A stretch of 64,000 nucleotides of DNA from Pseudomonas sp. UBA5706 (GCF_002419965.1 NZ_DIHC01000028.1:62001-126000); one strand, 5' to 3'. Numbered from the stretch's first letter, positions 1-8,291 are shown. Numbers and translations: made by a program. The notes: generated by a model not told the origin, from the sequence alone.

Positions 1-152
1 AAGCCGTCGCGCCCCGCCAATGTTCCCCCATCCTCACGAACAATGGCGCCTTTAGGGGACGTATAGATGTTCAGTAAGTATGCCTCAGGGCTCATACATC
101 CCCCCAACGAAATCAAAGCTGAAACAGTAGAAATCTTGGTGAGCGACCCCAT
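1..152 (-). CDS. Hypothetical lipoprotein, N-terminal part (cut by left edge)
   Basis: An open frame starts at an ATG with an AGGGGG Shine-Dalgarno run just upstream and runs off the left edge, so only about 50 residues are visible. The N-terminus is a lipoprotein signal: one Lys, a hydrophobic stretch, then a lipobox Leu-Gly-Gly-Cys near residue 19, so the mature protein should be lipid-anchored. The visible mature part has a Ser-Pro-Lys-Gly-Ala stretch that recalls PEGA-type surface domains, but too little is seen to assign a family. It lies just downstream, on the same strand, of a coding tail that follows the group II intron remnant. Confidence 0.6.
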   Translation of the reverse strand, partial: MGSLTKISTVSALISLGGCMSPEAYLLNIYTSPKGAIVREDGGTLAGRDG

Positions 153-194
153 TACATACCCCCTCAATGATGAACCAAAGACGCGCCCCAGAGC

Positions 195-290
195 TTAGCT
201 TTTATTGGGTTTGCCGCCAGGTGCATCCTGAATGGTCGAGACAACACGCCTGCCAAGCAAGTGCGTTGGCAATGCAAGACCCCACGACGT
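195..290 (-). pseudogene. C-terminal coding tail downstream of the group II intron 3' end
   Basis: After the intron 3' end the minus strand stays open for about 30 codons, ending in Gly-Gly-Lys-Pro-Asn-Lys-Ser and a TAA. This is probably the 3' exon of a gene into which the intron once inserted. The upstream exon is not present next to the intron remnant, so the gene is broken. I do not recognise the family. The lipoprotein gene begins about 40 bases further on, so the two may once have shared a transcript. Confidence 0.3.
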
Positions 291-337
291 AATCAGGGTC
301 GCGGTAGGAACGGCAGTTACCTGCCGCCCCCCGCACA

Positions 338-370
338 GATCCGTACGTGCGGAACTACCGCATACGGCTC
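338..370 (-). ncRNA. Group II intron domain V
   Basis: A 33-base hairpin on the minus strand starts GAGCCGTATGCGG and ends CGCACGTACGGATC. It matches the highly conserved catalytic domain V of bacterial group II introns in length and shape. A second GC-rich hairpin that could be domain VI follows at once. Both lie just downstream of the maturase stop codon, as expected for intact 3' intron architecture. Confidence 0.8.
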
Positions 371-435
371 CTGCCTCGGGTATGTGACGCGAAGCGATCC
401 TCAGGGTATGGGTGTGCATTCTTGGGACTTGGAAT

Positions 436-850
436 CTAGAGATCGGCAAGGCGTCCGTAACGTGACCATTGAAGCCGATTACGCTGGCTGCGTCGCTTAA
501 GGGCTTGCCGCCAGAGACGGCATACCGCCAAACGAAAACCGCCAAGACGTATCAAGTTCCCCGGTACCGCGTGGTAATTGAAGTAACCGCTCAGCACACG
601 TTTGAGCCATTGCCCCTGAACCCGGATAAGGTCATGACGTCGGCGCCTCAACTCCTCACGGATAGCAAGAAGCGTCGCACGCATACGCTTTTTGACGGTC
701 AGTCGCAGTACTTGGAAGTCACCCCGTCGGCTGACACTACAACAGTGGGTGAAACCCAGGAAATCAAACGTCTCCGGTTTTCTCAAACCTCGTTTCCTGC
801 GATTCGTCACAGCAAAACGACCAAACTCAATCAGTCGTGAATGTAGACCC
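436..850 (-). pseudogene. ltrA: Group II intron reverse transcriptase/maturase, C-terminal fragment
   Basis: About 135 residues of the C-terminal part of an LtrA-type maturase remain. Recognisable features are the Glu-Thr-Phe-Asp-Phe-Leu-Gly-Phe-Thr-His stretch, a Gly-Tyr-Phe-Asn-Tyr-His-Ala motif of the X/maturase domain and a Trp-Ser-Arg-Tyr-Gly-Arg-Leu ending. The reading frame stays open upstream of position 810 (Arg-Leu-Ile-Glu-Phe-Gly-Arg) but loses similarity near 850, so the palm and fingers domains are gone. A GTG at 810 lies inside the ancestral coding sequence and is unlikely to be a real start. Confidence 0.85.
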
Positions 851-863
851 GCCGCGATGGCAT

Positions 864-1499
864 GGTATTGGTGAGAGCAAAGGCTCTATGGAAAATCTCT
901 CAGTGCACGACTTCGCGAAGGACGTTGCCGCGGTCGTTGAACACGAAAATAAAGGGCCAGTGGTGGTGGTCGGTCACGCTTGGGGCAACTTTCCAGCTCG
1001 CATGTTAGCCGCCGATCGCCCAGACCTCGTTCGAGGCGTGGTACTGGCCGCTGCTTCGGCTGGCAAAGTCCCACCGGGATCCACTGAGAAACCGATCAAC
1101 GCTGAAATGCGCCAGGCCATTGATGGCGCTGGTGATCTACGCCTGAGCGATGAGCAGCGCCTGATCTACTTGCGCAAAGCATTTTTTGCACCTGGCAATG
1201 ACCCAGCGGTCTGGCTTAACGGTTGGCATGATGAAACCCACGAGGTCGAATCCCATGCCCGCAACACAACACCGGTGGATGATTACTTTGCCGCAGGCTC
1301 TGCCCCAATCCTGGATTTGCAAGGTGAAGCAGATTCCGTGGCACCTCGGCGCTTTTCCGGCGTTCTGAAAAATATGCTCGGTGATCGAGTCCAGATCGTG
1401 GTGCTTAAAAATTCCGGACACGCCATGGCTCCTGAGCAGCCCAAGGCTATGGCCGAGGCAATTGCAGCGTTCGCGAAAACGCAGTACGCCAAAAAATGA
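864..1499 (+). pseudogene. Alpha/beta-hydrolase, C-terminal fragment
   Basis: The frame encodes the C-terminal two thirds of an alpha/beta-hydrolase-fold protein, open from about 837 with recognisable homology from the Gly-x-Gly-Glu-Ser-Lys-Gly region near 864. The central strand-turn-helix is present, but the nucleophile elbow reads Gly-His-Ala-Trp-Gly, with Ala where Ser or Asp is usual. A late Asp (around Gln-Gly-Glu-Ala-Asp) and the Gly-His-Ala motif with its His are present. The first ~90 residues, including any signal peptide, are missing, because the 5' end is replaced by group II intron sequence. The fragment at 1605-1892 supplies just the missing part of a paralogue. Confidence 0.7.
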
Positions 1500-1604
1500 C
1501 GACCAGTGCCGAAGAACAGGCGCTTATCTAGCGCCTGTCCTTCAGGCACTTATCCCTTGAAGTCAATCTTTTACCCTCTTGGAAAACAAAAAAGGGGCCG
1601 ACAC

Positions 1605-1892
1605 ATGCGTTTGAATTACGCTCTCCCCTCCCTAATGCTGGTGAGTCTGTTCGCGTTAAGTTGTCTTGCAGAGGCTACTCCATTGGTACGAACTATCACT
1701 GCCGAAAAAGTCGATGTCCACAGTCAGGCCCTCGACCAAGGCAACGGTAAAATCATCGTGATTTTGCCGTCAAAAGGTCGCGGGGCTCACGACTATGACC
1801 AGGTTGCAAGCTAACTCGCGGATAACGGGTACAGGGTAATTCGGGCTGAACCTCGCGGCGTGAATGGCAGTAAAGCTCCGATGGAGAATCTT
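1605..1892 (+). pseudogene. Alpha/beta-hydrolase, secreted N-terminal fragment with internal stop
   Basis: This starts at an ATG with an AGGGG ribosome site and encodes a clear signal peptide (hydrophobic core ending Cys-Leu-Ala-Glu-Ala), then a beta-strand-rich N-terminus. An in-frame TAA at 1812-1814 interrupts it. The same frame then continues with Asn-Gly-Tyr-Arg-Val-Ile-Arg-Ala-Glu-Pro-Arg-Gly and reaches Met-Glu-Asn-Leu, the motif at which the neighbouring fragment at 864 begins to match. Downstream similarity is lost. It is either a decayed paralogue or the displaced 5' half of the same ancestral gene. Confidence 0.6.
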
Positions 1893-2919
1893 ACACCCAC
1901 CACCAGCGACGATCCCATCCCCATCAACCCGGGATTAATGCCTCATGCCTGGAGGGTGTTAGCCCGTTCGATTTTGAGGAGATTACCGTTAACGATGGAG
2001 TGAATCACCCATCAGACCGAGTGAGTCGTGGCGGCAGCGAGATCGTAGGTGTCTTTCATTTTGTGCCGTCCAATCGGTGACCGCCGAATTCACCTAGCCT
2101 CCTCGCTTCCAGCCATGCCCGCCAGATAAGTTCATCTGTTTGAGCGTGTAGAACACTGCTCACCCGACTTAGGCTGAAGCTGATCATCGACGCAGAGGAT
2201 GCGGCAACATGGACAGCAATCAATGCATGATTAATTGGTCAGCGGCTTTGGCTTACGTCGGAGGAGTCGCTGTATGCATTGGCTGCATGCGTGACCAGCC
2301 GATCACCTAGAGTGATGAGTCCTTTACCCACGAGGATAAGTGCAAGGCTAAGGACGAGGTGGCAGCAATGCCGTGGGCAGAGCTGCACCAGATACTCGAT
2401 CAGGAACGCGGCTGAGCGCTCAACGACAGGTCACCCCCTCGCGAAACCGCTCTACCCCACCTTGCATCGCCAACTGCGCTTTCATTTCGGCAACGAAGTT
2501 GACGATCCCAGGGCACGATTTGAACTGAGACCGGGGAATCCCACCTGCAACTAGGTTCCAGCCTGGCGATTGGTCGAGCAGTTCGACTGAAAGCTCGCCG
2601 CGCGAGTCGATGATGCATTTGCATTGAAGGGGCAGGAAGTCACGCTCGATGATATGGCGCAGCTCAAGCTCAGATAGAGCCGTGGGTAACGTTACTCATA
2701 ATTATCAGTGAAAAGACTCACGACGCGGGCGTGTGACGCCTAATTCTCTCGACGCCAAGGCCTCACCTTGTTGTAGCAGAAGCCCCGCTGAAGGTCGGCG
2801 ATTTAAGGTATCGAAGTATGACCAGACCGTGGTTCACACCAGTTACAGACCTACCCCGAGACCAAGACGGGTTCCTCTACTTGGGCAAGTTCCACCTTCC
2901 AGATGTTCAGCGATAGCAA
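1893..2919. other. Degenerate intergenic region with short coding relics
   Basis: No intact recognisable gene is visible over about 1 kb. Three stretches look like former or tiny coding sequence: 2209-2415 (+), listed separately; about 2590-2680 (+), which reads as a short acidic C-terminus ending Asp-Asp-Met-Ala-Gln-Leu-Lys-Leu-Arg; and about 2736-2918 (+), an open frame with no good start that ends Lys-Phe-His-Leu-Pro-Asp-Val-Gln-Arg. I do not recognise the families. Together with the flanking intron and hydrolase pieces this suggests a decayed, rearranged segment. Confidence 0.4.
2209..2415 (+). pseudogene. Small hypothetical membrane protein with in-frame amber codon
   Basis: An ATG preceded by GAGGA opens a frame of 33 codons with a small hydrophobic segment and several Cys residues, ending in TAG at 2308-2310. 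The same frame continues without a gap for another 34 sense codons of hydrophilic, coding-like sequence (Cys, Lys and Glu rich, ending Leu-Asp-Gln-Glu-Arg-Gly) to TGA. It could be a broken ~68-residue protein, or just a 33-residue peptide. No family is recognised. Confidence 0.3.
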
Positions 2920-3807
2920 TCACTCACGGATATCCATCAATAAATCAAAAAGAAGCTGCGCCACTGGTGATAGTGCCCTTCCCCTCCGCGATATAAGCCC
3001 TAGGGTTCTGCTGATTGATGGATCAGTCAGCGGCCGAGTCACGAGCGTGGCGTGTCCATTGGCAGGCATCGCCAATTTGGGTACGACACCGATTCCCAGT
3101 CCAGCTTCAACAAGGCTGACCAGTGCCGGCACATGTTTCACCTCACAAAACGAACGAGGTCGGACATCCCGATTAGCTAACGCCTGATCGATCAAAAACC
3201 GATTGCCACTTCCCTGCGCCAGACTGATGTAATCCGTGTTTGACAGATCGTCCCACGTTAGTGATTTCCGCTTGGCCAATGGATGACCCACTTTCAGTGC
3301 TACGACGAACGCCTCCTCCAGCAATGACTGAAACACAACCTCGGAGTCCTGAGTGCCGATGTAAGTCAACCCAAAGTCCGCTTCTCCCCTTGCAACGACC
3401 GTCAGAATGGCCGAGGACGACTCATCAATGACTCGAATACGGATGCCGGGATACTTGGCGTGGTACTGCCGGATCACGTCGGGCAGAAAGTAAGCCACCG
3501 CCGACGGGACACAGGCAATCGTCACTTCTCCGGACAGTCGATGTGACAAGTCGTGAAAGCCAATCAGCGCGCTTTCAAGTTCGTTGAGTACATTCCGGGC
3601 TTTGGGAACGAATCCTCGGCCAACCGTTGATAACTCGACGCGGCGGGTGGTGCATTCAAACAGCATTACCCCCAAGGCCTGCTCCAACTTATCAACTCTT
3701 CGAGAAAGTGCGGACTGCGACAAGTGCAGAGCCTTCGCCGCAGCGCTGAACCCCCCCAGATCAGCAACAGCTAGAAAACCTCGTAGATCCGCCAAATCAA
3801 AATTCAT
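2920..3807 (-). CDS. LysR-family transcriptional regulator
   Basis: A 295-residue protein of typical LysR length. An N-terminal winged helix-turn-helix (residues about 3-60, with Ala-Ala-Lys-Ala-Leu-His-Leu-Ser-Gln-Ser-Ala-Leu-Ser-Arg-Arg) precedes a periplasmic-binding-protein-like effector domain. It is transcribed divergently from the Ldh_2 dehydrogenase at 3998. The ~190-base gap holds an inverted repeat of LysR-box type at 3823-3842, so it probably controls the dehydrogenase/SBP/CitMHS genes and itself. The effector is unknown; a hydroxyacid handled by that operon is the likely class. Confidence 0.9.
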   Translation of the reverse strand: MNFDLADLRGFLAVADLGGFSAAAKALHLSQSALSRRVDKLEQALGVMLFECTTRRVELSTVGRGFVPKARNVLNELESALIGFHDLSHRLSGEVTIACVPSAVAYFLPDVIRQYHAKYPGIRIRVIDESSSAILTVVARGEADFGLTYIGTQDSEVVFQSLLEEAFVVALKVGHPLAKRKSLTWDDLSNTDYISLAQGSGNRFLIDQALANRDVRPRSFCEVKHVPALVSLVEAGLGIGVVPKLAMPANGHATLVTRPLTDPSISRTLGLISRRGRALSPVAQLLFDLLMDIRE

Positions 3808-3822
3808 GCGATTTACTCATAG

Positions 3823-3842
3823 ATTGCACTTTTATTTGCAAT
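3823..3842. promoter_or_regulatory. Candidate LysR operator
   Basis: ATTGCA and TGCAAT form an inverted repeat with an 8-base AT-rich spacer, matching the T-N11-A logic of LysR boxes. It lies about 15 bases upstream of the divergent lysR start codon. Confidence 0.45.
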
Positions 3843-3997
3843 TTACTTTTTAATTGCCGCTTGCCACTCTGTCAACACGCAGACACATCGCAAACACGTC
3901 GATTCTGCTCTGCCGACCACCCCAATATTTCTAACCTCCGAGCCAGGTATTTGCGCAGGTACGTGCCTGCCTGTTCGGATGCAAACGAGCGTATTGA

Positions 3998-5044
3998 ATG
4001 AACAACAAAAAAGAGCTTCACACCGTTGCCGTTGATGACCTTCGTCAAATTGGACGCAAGGCATTTGAAGGCCTAGGCCTTGCACCTTCTTCTGCCGAAA
4101 AAGTCACCAATGTGCTGGTGCTGGCTGACCTCTTCGGCTTGACCACCCATGGTCTGAGCCGTGTCGAATCCTATGGTGAGCGGCTTGAGTCAGGTGGCAT
4201 CGGTGCTGCGGCTGAACCGGCAATAGAAACAGTCGCACCGGCCATCGCACGCATCGATGGGCGCAATGCGGTCGGCCCGCTGGTGGGAATGGCTGCACTG
4301 GAGACAGGTATCGAGCTCGCCAGAAAGTTTGGTATCAGCTTGGTATTGGCTAGGGGCAGCAACCACTTCGGGCCCATTTCGCCCTACTCCTACATCGCGG
4401 CTGAACAGGGTTTTGCCAGCATCATCGGCAGCAACGCGACAACGACCATCGCGCCCTCCGGCGGCAGCGACGCTCGGTTGGGAAATAGCCCATTGGGCTT
4501 CGGCGTACCCAACCCAGATGGCAGTCACTTCATGCTGGACATGGCGATGAGCGTGGTGGCTCGCGCCAAGATTCGCAATGCGCTCAAGGCTGGAGAAAGC
4601 ATTCCTGATACCTGGGCGACCGACGCTAACGGGAAATCCACCACCGACCCTCGCGCAGCACTCGACGGTTTCCTCCTGCCCATTGGCGGCCACAAGGGTT
4701 ATGGCCTCGCGCTGGTCGTCGATCTGTTGGCTGGGCTTCTCTCCAATGCGGCATATCTCACTCATGTGAAGTCGTGGGTTGATGCGCCGGATGAGCCGCA
4801 AAATCTCGGTCACTTCTTCATCCTCATCGACACTGCCCGGCTGGGGTCTAGTGAATGGTTGAAAGACAGAATGACCGACTTCGCATCCATTTTGCATCAG
4901 AGCCCGCCCGTTGACAGTGGGTCGCCAGTCATCGTGCCTGGTCAGATAGAACTGAAGAAGATGCAGCGCTATCTGCAGGACGGCGTTCCCGTTGACTCCG
5001 TCACCCAACGTCTACTCGACCAATACGCCAGCCGCACGGCTTGA
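3998..5044 (+). CDS. Ldh_2-family (malate/L-lactate/sulfolactate-type) NAD(P)-dependent dehydrogenase
   Basis: A 348-residue member of the YiaK/ComC/malate-lactate dehydrogenase (Ldh_2) family, whose enzymes interconvert 2-hydroxy and 2-oxo acids. Visible family blocks are Thr-His-Gly-Leu-Ser-Arg (about 50-55), Ser-Asn-His-Phe-Gly with the catalytic His (about 121-125), Gly-Asn-Ser-Pro-Leu-Gly-Phe-Gly (about 162-169) and Gly-Gly-His-Lys-Gly-Tyr-Gly (about 230-236). It heads an operon with an SBP-fold protein (4-base overlap of open frames) and a CitMHS transporter. A second paralogue at 19615 lies in the sulfolactate block. The substrate is unknown; malate, lactate, sulfolactate or a related acid are all possible. 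Confidence 0.85.
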   Translation: MNNKKELHTVAVDDLRQIGRKAFEGLGLAPSSAEKVTNVLVLADLFGLTTHGLSRVESYGERLESGGIGAAAEPAIETVAPAIARIDGRNAVGPLVGMAALETGIELARKFGISLVLARGSNHFGPISPYSYIAAEQGFASIIGSNATTTIAPSGGSDARLGNSPLGFGVPNPDGSHFMLDMAMSVVARAKIRNALKAGESIPDTWATDANGKSTTDPRAALDGFLLPIGGHKGYGLALVVDLLAGLLSNAAYLTHVKSWVDAPDEPQNLGHFFILIDTARLGSSEWLKDRMTDFASILHQSPPVDSGSPVIVPGQIELKKMQRYLQDGVPVDSVTQRLLDQYASRTA

Positions 5045-5055
5045 GGGGAATAGAC

Positions 5056-5784
5056 ATGACTGTACTGAATGCAGAACTCACTGCCATCTTCGCTCCGACT
5101 GGCACACTGCGGGCTTCCATCAATGTGGGAAACCCAATTTTGGCCCGACTGGACGAGGACGGTATTGCAGCAGGTGTATCTGTCGATCTGGCCCTGGCTT
5201 TTGCGGCGGAAATCGGAATTCCCCTGGAATTACGCGTCTTTAAAAGCGCAGGAGAATCAGTTGCTGCGGTGTCTGAAGGCCACGCTGATTTCGGTTTTTT
5301 CGCTATTGACCCCGTTCGAGGAGAACAGCTCGCCTTCACCGAACCCTACGTATTGATCGAGGGTTGCTACCTGGTGCAAGAAGACTCGCCGTTACAGGAC
5401 AACAACGAGGTTGATCAGACTGGGGTGCGCGTCGTGGTTGGCAAAGGCAGCGCCTATGACTTGCACCTGACACGCGAACTTAAGGTGGCCACCATCATTC
5501 GTTCCCCCACTTCGCCAACCGTCGTAGACACGTTCGTAGCCGAGTCCGCCGACGTCGCGGCTGGGGTGAGGCAGCAACTCGAGTTCGATGCGGGCCGGTT
5601 TCCGGGTTTGCGGTTATTGCCTGGCCGCTTCATGGAAATCCGCCAGGCGATGGGTGTACCTCATACCTACGGTAAAGAGGCAGCCGAGCAATTGCGCCAA
5701 TTCGTCGAGCGGGCCAAGGCCAGCGGTTTTGTCGCAGACGCGCTGGAACATCACGGCATTGTCGGTGCCACCGTTGCCAGTTGA
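5056..5784 (+). CDS. SBP_bac_3-fold protein without a signal peptide
   Basis: About 242 residues with the fold of family-3 solute-binding proteins: an Ala-Asp-Phe-Gly-Phe-Phe-Ala motif about a third of the way in and two alpha/beta lobes. The start at 5056 is chosen for the GAGGGG ribosome site; an upstream in-frame ATG at 5041 overlaps the preceding stop. Unlike true binding proteins it has no hydrophobic leader, and no ABC permease lies nearby, so it probably stays in the cytoplasm. Some leaderless members of this fold act as enzymes or sensors. The role may be ligand sensing or catalysis linked to the flanking dehydrogenase and transporter. Confidence 0.75.
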   Translation: MTVLNAELTAIFAPTGTLRASINVGNPILARLDEDGIAAGVSVDLALAFAAEIGIPLELRVFKSAGESVAAVSEGHADFGFFAIDPVRGEQLAFTEPYVLIEGCYLVQEDSPLQDNNEVDQTGVRVVVGKGSAYDLHLTRELKVATIIRSPTSPTVVDTFVAESADVAAGVRQQLEFDAGRFPGLRLLPGRFMEIRQAMGVPHTYGKEAAEQLRQFVERAKASGFVADALEHHGIVGATVAS

Positions 5785-5886
5785 ACGCCCGCGCTTGACC
5801 TGACCCTCAATCTCCTGCGGCAACGCTACCTCTAGCGTAGCGGCGGCAGGTTGACGGCACACCCAATAAAAACAAGAGTAACTGAC

Positions 5887-7191
5887 ATGTTGGCATTTCT
5901 CGGCTTATCAATGGTCGTGGTACTTACCTACCTGATCATGGCGAAGCGACTTTCGCCCATCGTTGCGTTAATCATGGTGCCTGTGGTTTTTTCGATCGTC
6001 GCAGGCTTTGCTTTGACCACCGACAAGATGATGCTCGACGGCATCAAAATGGTCGCACCCTCCGCAGCCTTGCTCCTCTTTGCGATTCTGTTCTTTGGCG
6101 TGCTGTTCGATGCCGGACTGTTCGATCCGATGATCAAAATGATCCTGAAGAAGGTGAATGGTGATCCGGTGAAGATTGCAATCGGTTCGGCGCTTCTTTC
6201 GTTGACAACCGCTCTGGATGGCGACGGCACCACGACCTACATGATTACCTGCGCAGCCATGCTTCCCCTCTATAAACGCATCGGTATGAACCCGATGATC
6301 TTGGCAAGCCTCTGCGTGCTGTCGCTAAGCGTGATGGGCGGTATGACCCCTTGGGGTGGCCCGGCGACGCGTGTGATTGCAGTCCTAGGTCTGGATGCGG
6401 CCGAGTATTTTATTCCGATGCTGCCGACCATGGCAGTGGGTGCACTGGGAGTGCTGTATACCGCGTTTTTGTTGGGGCGCCGGGAGCGAAAACGCATTGG
6501 CGTGATGAGCCTGTCCAGTGGTGGCGGTGACTGTTACATCGAATCCATCGTCGGCCATGGTGAAAACAAGAAACCGAAGATGGTGATTCCGAACCTTATT
6601 CTGGTTTTGATCGTAATGGTTTGCTTGGTGACCGGTGCGCTGCATTCGGTGATCAGCTTCCTGCTTGGATTCGTCGTCGCTCTAGTGATGAACTATCCGC
6701 GTTTGAATCTACAGAAAGAGCGCATGCTCGCCCACGCAGGCAACGCCATGGTCGTAGTGCTTCTGGTGTTCGCAGCGGGCGTGTTTGCCGGCATCTTTTC
6801 CGGCACCAAGATGGTCGATGCGATTGCTCAATTGCTAGTGAATACGATTCCTCCATCCTGGGGCCACCTTTTCCCACTGGTGGTTGCGATCACCAGCATG
6901 CCGCTGACGTTCCTGCTATCAAACGATGCGTACTACTTCGGGGTGGTACCTATCTTGGCAAACGCGGCGGCGGCATATGGGATCAGTCCAATAGAGATCG
7001 CCAGGGCGTCGGTTCTCGGCCAACCTGTTCACCAAATAAGTCCGCTGGTGGCATCTACATTATTGCTGGTCGGCATGATCGATCGCGATCTTGGAGACTT
7101 TCAGAAAACAACAATCAAATGGGCTGTGTTGCTTTCACTGTTGATGACCGGAGTTTCATTGCTGACAGGAGCGATCACGCTTTTCACATGA
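5887..7191 (+). CDS. CitMHS-family transporter
   Basis: About 434 residues, strongly hydrophobic with roughly 11-12 membrane segments, of the citrate-Mg/H symporter (CitMHS) family. The Leu-Asp-Gly-Asp-Gly-Thr-Thr-Thr-Tyr motif (about residue 110) and Pro-Trp-Gly-Gly-Pro (about 155-160) are typical. The start at 5887 begins directly with the first membrane helix; an upstream in-frame ATG would add 12 unlikely polar residues. It follows the dehydrogenase and SBP-like genes on the same strand, so it most likely imports the hydroxy- or carboxylic acid that the dehydrogenase uses. Confidence 0.88.
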   Translation: MLAFLGLSMVVVLTYLIMAKRLSPIVALIMVPVVFSIVAGFALTTDKMMLDGIKMVAPSAALLLFAILFFGVLFDAGLFDPMIKMILKKVNGDPVKIAIGSALLSLTTALDGDGTTTYMITCAAMLPLYKRIGMNPMILASLCVLSLSVMGGMTPWGGPATRVIAVLGLDAAEYFIPMLPTMAVGALGVLYTAFLLGRRERKRIGVMSLSSGGGDCYIESIVGHGENKKPKMVIPNLILVLIVMVCLVTGALHSVISFLLGFVVALVMNYPRLNLQKERMLAHAGNAMVVVLLVFAAGVFAGIFSGTKMVDAIAQLLVNTIPPSWGHLFPLVVAITSMPLTFLLSNDAYYFGVVPILANAAAAYGISPIEIARASVLGQPVHQISPLVASTLLLVGMIDRDLGDFQKTTIKWAVLLSLLMTGVSLLTGAITLFT

Positions 7192-7286
7192 ACGAAATCG
7201 GTGCGCGAAAGCTGTCTGCATCCCCAATTTTTTCACGGCGCGAAGACCTGCTGAACGTCGCTGTAGTAGCGATTCCCTCCACTGCG

Positions 7287-7308
7287 GCTGACCACGTATG
7301 TGGTCAGC
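7287..7308 (+). terminator. Hairpin downstream of the CitMHS gene
   Basis: A perfect 9-bp stem (GCTGACCAC / GTGGTCAGC) with a GTAT loop lies about 95 bases after the stop codon. The following T-tract is weak, so it may be an imperfect terminator or an mRNA-stabilising hairpin. Confidence 0.45.
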
Positions 7309-7340
7309 GTTGTCCATTACTCTCCAAACATTCTGCCATG

Positions 7341-7850
7341 TCAGAATAGTGAGGAGACGAATTCAGCTACAGGCTCTAGGAGCAAGCCTGTAGATGACCG
7401 CCACCCCAGGTGGCGAGCCCACTGCTGCCCTTGGATGGGCAAGCAATCATCTACATCCATGACGACATCGGTGTGTGCTTGAGTCCAATGCGACAAGACC
7501 CGGCGTTTTGCTTTCGATATAGCTTCCCGCTGGTCTTTGGCAACCACTAAAAGACAGTCATGCGCCTCGCCAAAGGCGTGTTGTCCGTAGCCACCCAGAT
7601 TGATGAGATACCGATACAGCCGAGGTGAACCAGGTAACGGAGCCAATCTGCTGAGCTCCACCCGCCAGCCCTTAACGCAATCAACTGCCATCCGCGAATC
7701 TATATGAACGGCTTTGGGGTTGCCGAACCAACCATCACGAAGCAGCGGGTACGCTTGCTCCACCGTATCGGCTACGACGAAGGCAACGTGGTGGACCTCT
7801 ATCTTTGCCCGAGGATGTTGGCCAGCGACGCCAAGCAAAAAATTGGTCAT
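7341..7850 (-). CDS. DUF1543 domain protein
   Basis: A 169-residue protein matching the DUF1543 pattern: an N-terminal His-Pro-Arg-Ala-Lys-Ile-Glu-Val-His segment, a central Trp-Phe-Gly-Asn-Pro-Lys-Ala-Val-His-Ile-Asp-Ser block and a later Asn-Leu-Gly-Gly-Tyr motif before a second repeat-like half. The family has no established function. It is a single gene, transcribed toward the CitMHS gene, with no obvious partner. Confidence 0.85.
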   Translation of the reverse strand: MTNFLLGVAGQHPRAKIEVHHVAFVVADTVEQAYPLLRDGWFGNPKAVHIDSRMAVDCVKGWRVELSRLAPLPGSPRLYRYLINLGGYGQHAFGEAHDCLLVVAKDQREAISKAKRRVLSHWTQAHTDVVMDVDDCLPIQGQQWARHLGWRSSTGLLLEPVAEFVSSLF

Positions 7851-7870
7851 CGGGTGTGGAGCGAGTCCTT

Positions 7871-8058
7871 ATGAGTGGTTCATTGCAAGCGACTGTAATT
7901 TGTCAGAAAGCAGACGACGGCAACGGGGACGTTGTCATTAAACTGGCTCCGGAGTTCCTTCCAACAATAAGGCCCACAGCGGTGACTTTTCGAGCGTCGA
8001 ATTGGAAAACGGATCGATTGTCATCAAGCCCATCCGTGACACCGAGACCCGCTCCTAA
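7871..8058 (+). pseudogene. Frameshifted MazE/AbrB-like antitoxin remnant
   Basis: From ATG 7871 the frame reads like the N-terminus of a small AbrB/MazE-type protein (Gly-Asp-Val-Val-Ile-Lys-Leu-Ala-Pro-Glu-Phe-Leu). The typical C-terminal half, Val-Glu-Leu-Glu-Asn-Gly-Ser-Ile-Val-Ile-Lys-Pro, lies in a different frame and ends with TAA at 8056-8058. A frameshift near 7960 therefore splits the gene. No toxin gene is visible downstream. The rest of the gap to 8290 shows nothing recognisable. Confidence 0.6.
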
Positions 8059-8291
8059 GCTGGCTTTCGGTGAATGATTGCCGGGGGCTAAGGGCCGTAG
8101 TCGGCCAATAATGAATGTTGAAATACCATATTTTAGTTAGTGTCTGTCCGTTCGCACGAGTTAATGCAAGACCGGTTGGCAGGGGCTTCCTTACGCCACC
8201 TCAAGAGTCGCTTATGCAAATACGATCCGTGGTTTAAAAGAGCGGCCCGAGCAGCAATAGATGACGCAGCCGGCATGGTCAAAAACCAGGG

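Larger units (their letters stand above)
295..860 (-). mobile_element. Group II intron, 5'-truncated 3' remnant
   Basis: The minus strand carries the last part of a bacterial group II intron. It has the C-terminal end of the intron-encoded reverse transcriptase/maturase, then a domain V hairpin at 338-370 (arms around GAGCCGTATGCGG and CCGCACGTACGGATC), then a domain VI-like hairpin at about 297-337. The 5' intron RNA domains and the catalytic RT domains are missing. The left boundary near 290 is approximate. The truncation point near 845-865 abuts the alpha/beta-hydrolase fragment. The remnant cannot be mobile by itself, since the RT active site is lost. Confidence 0.85.

Noticed and set aside
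4190..5008. 272-codon minus-strand open frame within the Ldh_2 gene
   Set aside because: Antisense to a gene with clear family motifs; the composition is not protein-like.
7367..7393. 9-bp inverted repeat with REP-like look
   Set aside because: It lies inside the DUF1543 coding sequence, occurs once and is probably chance.
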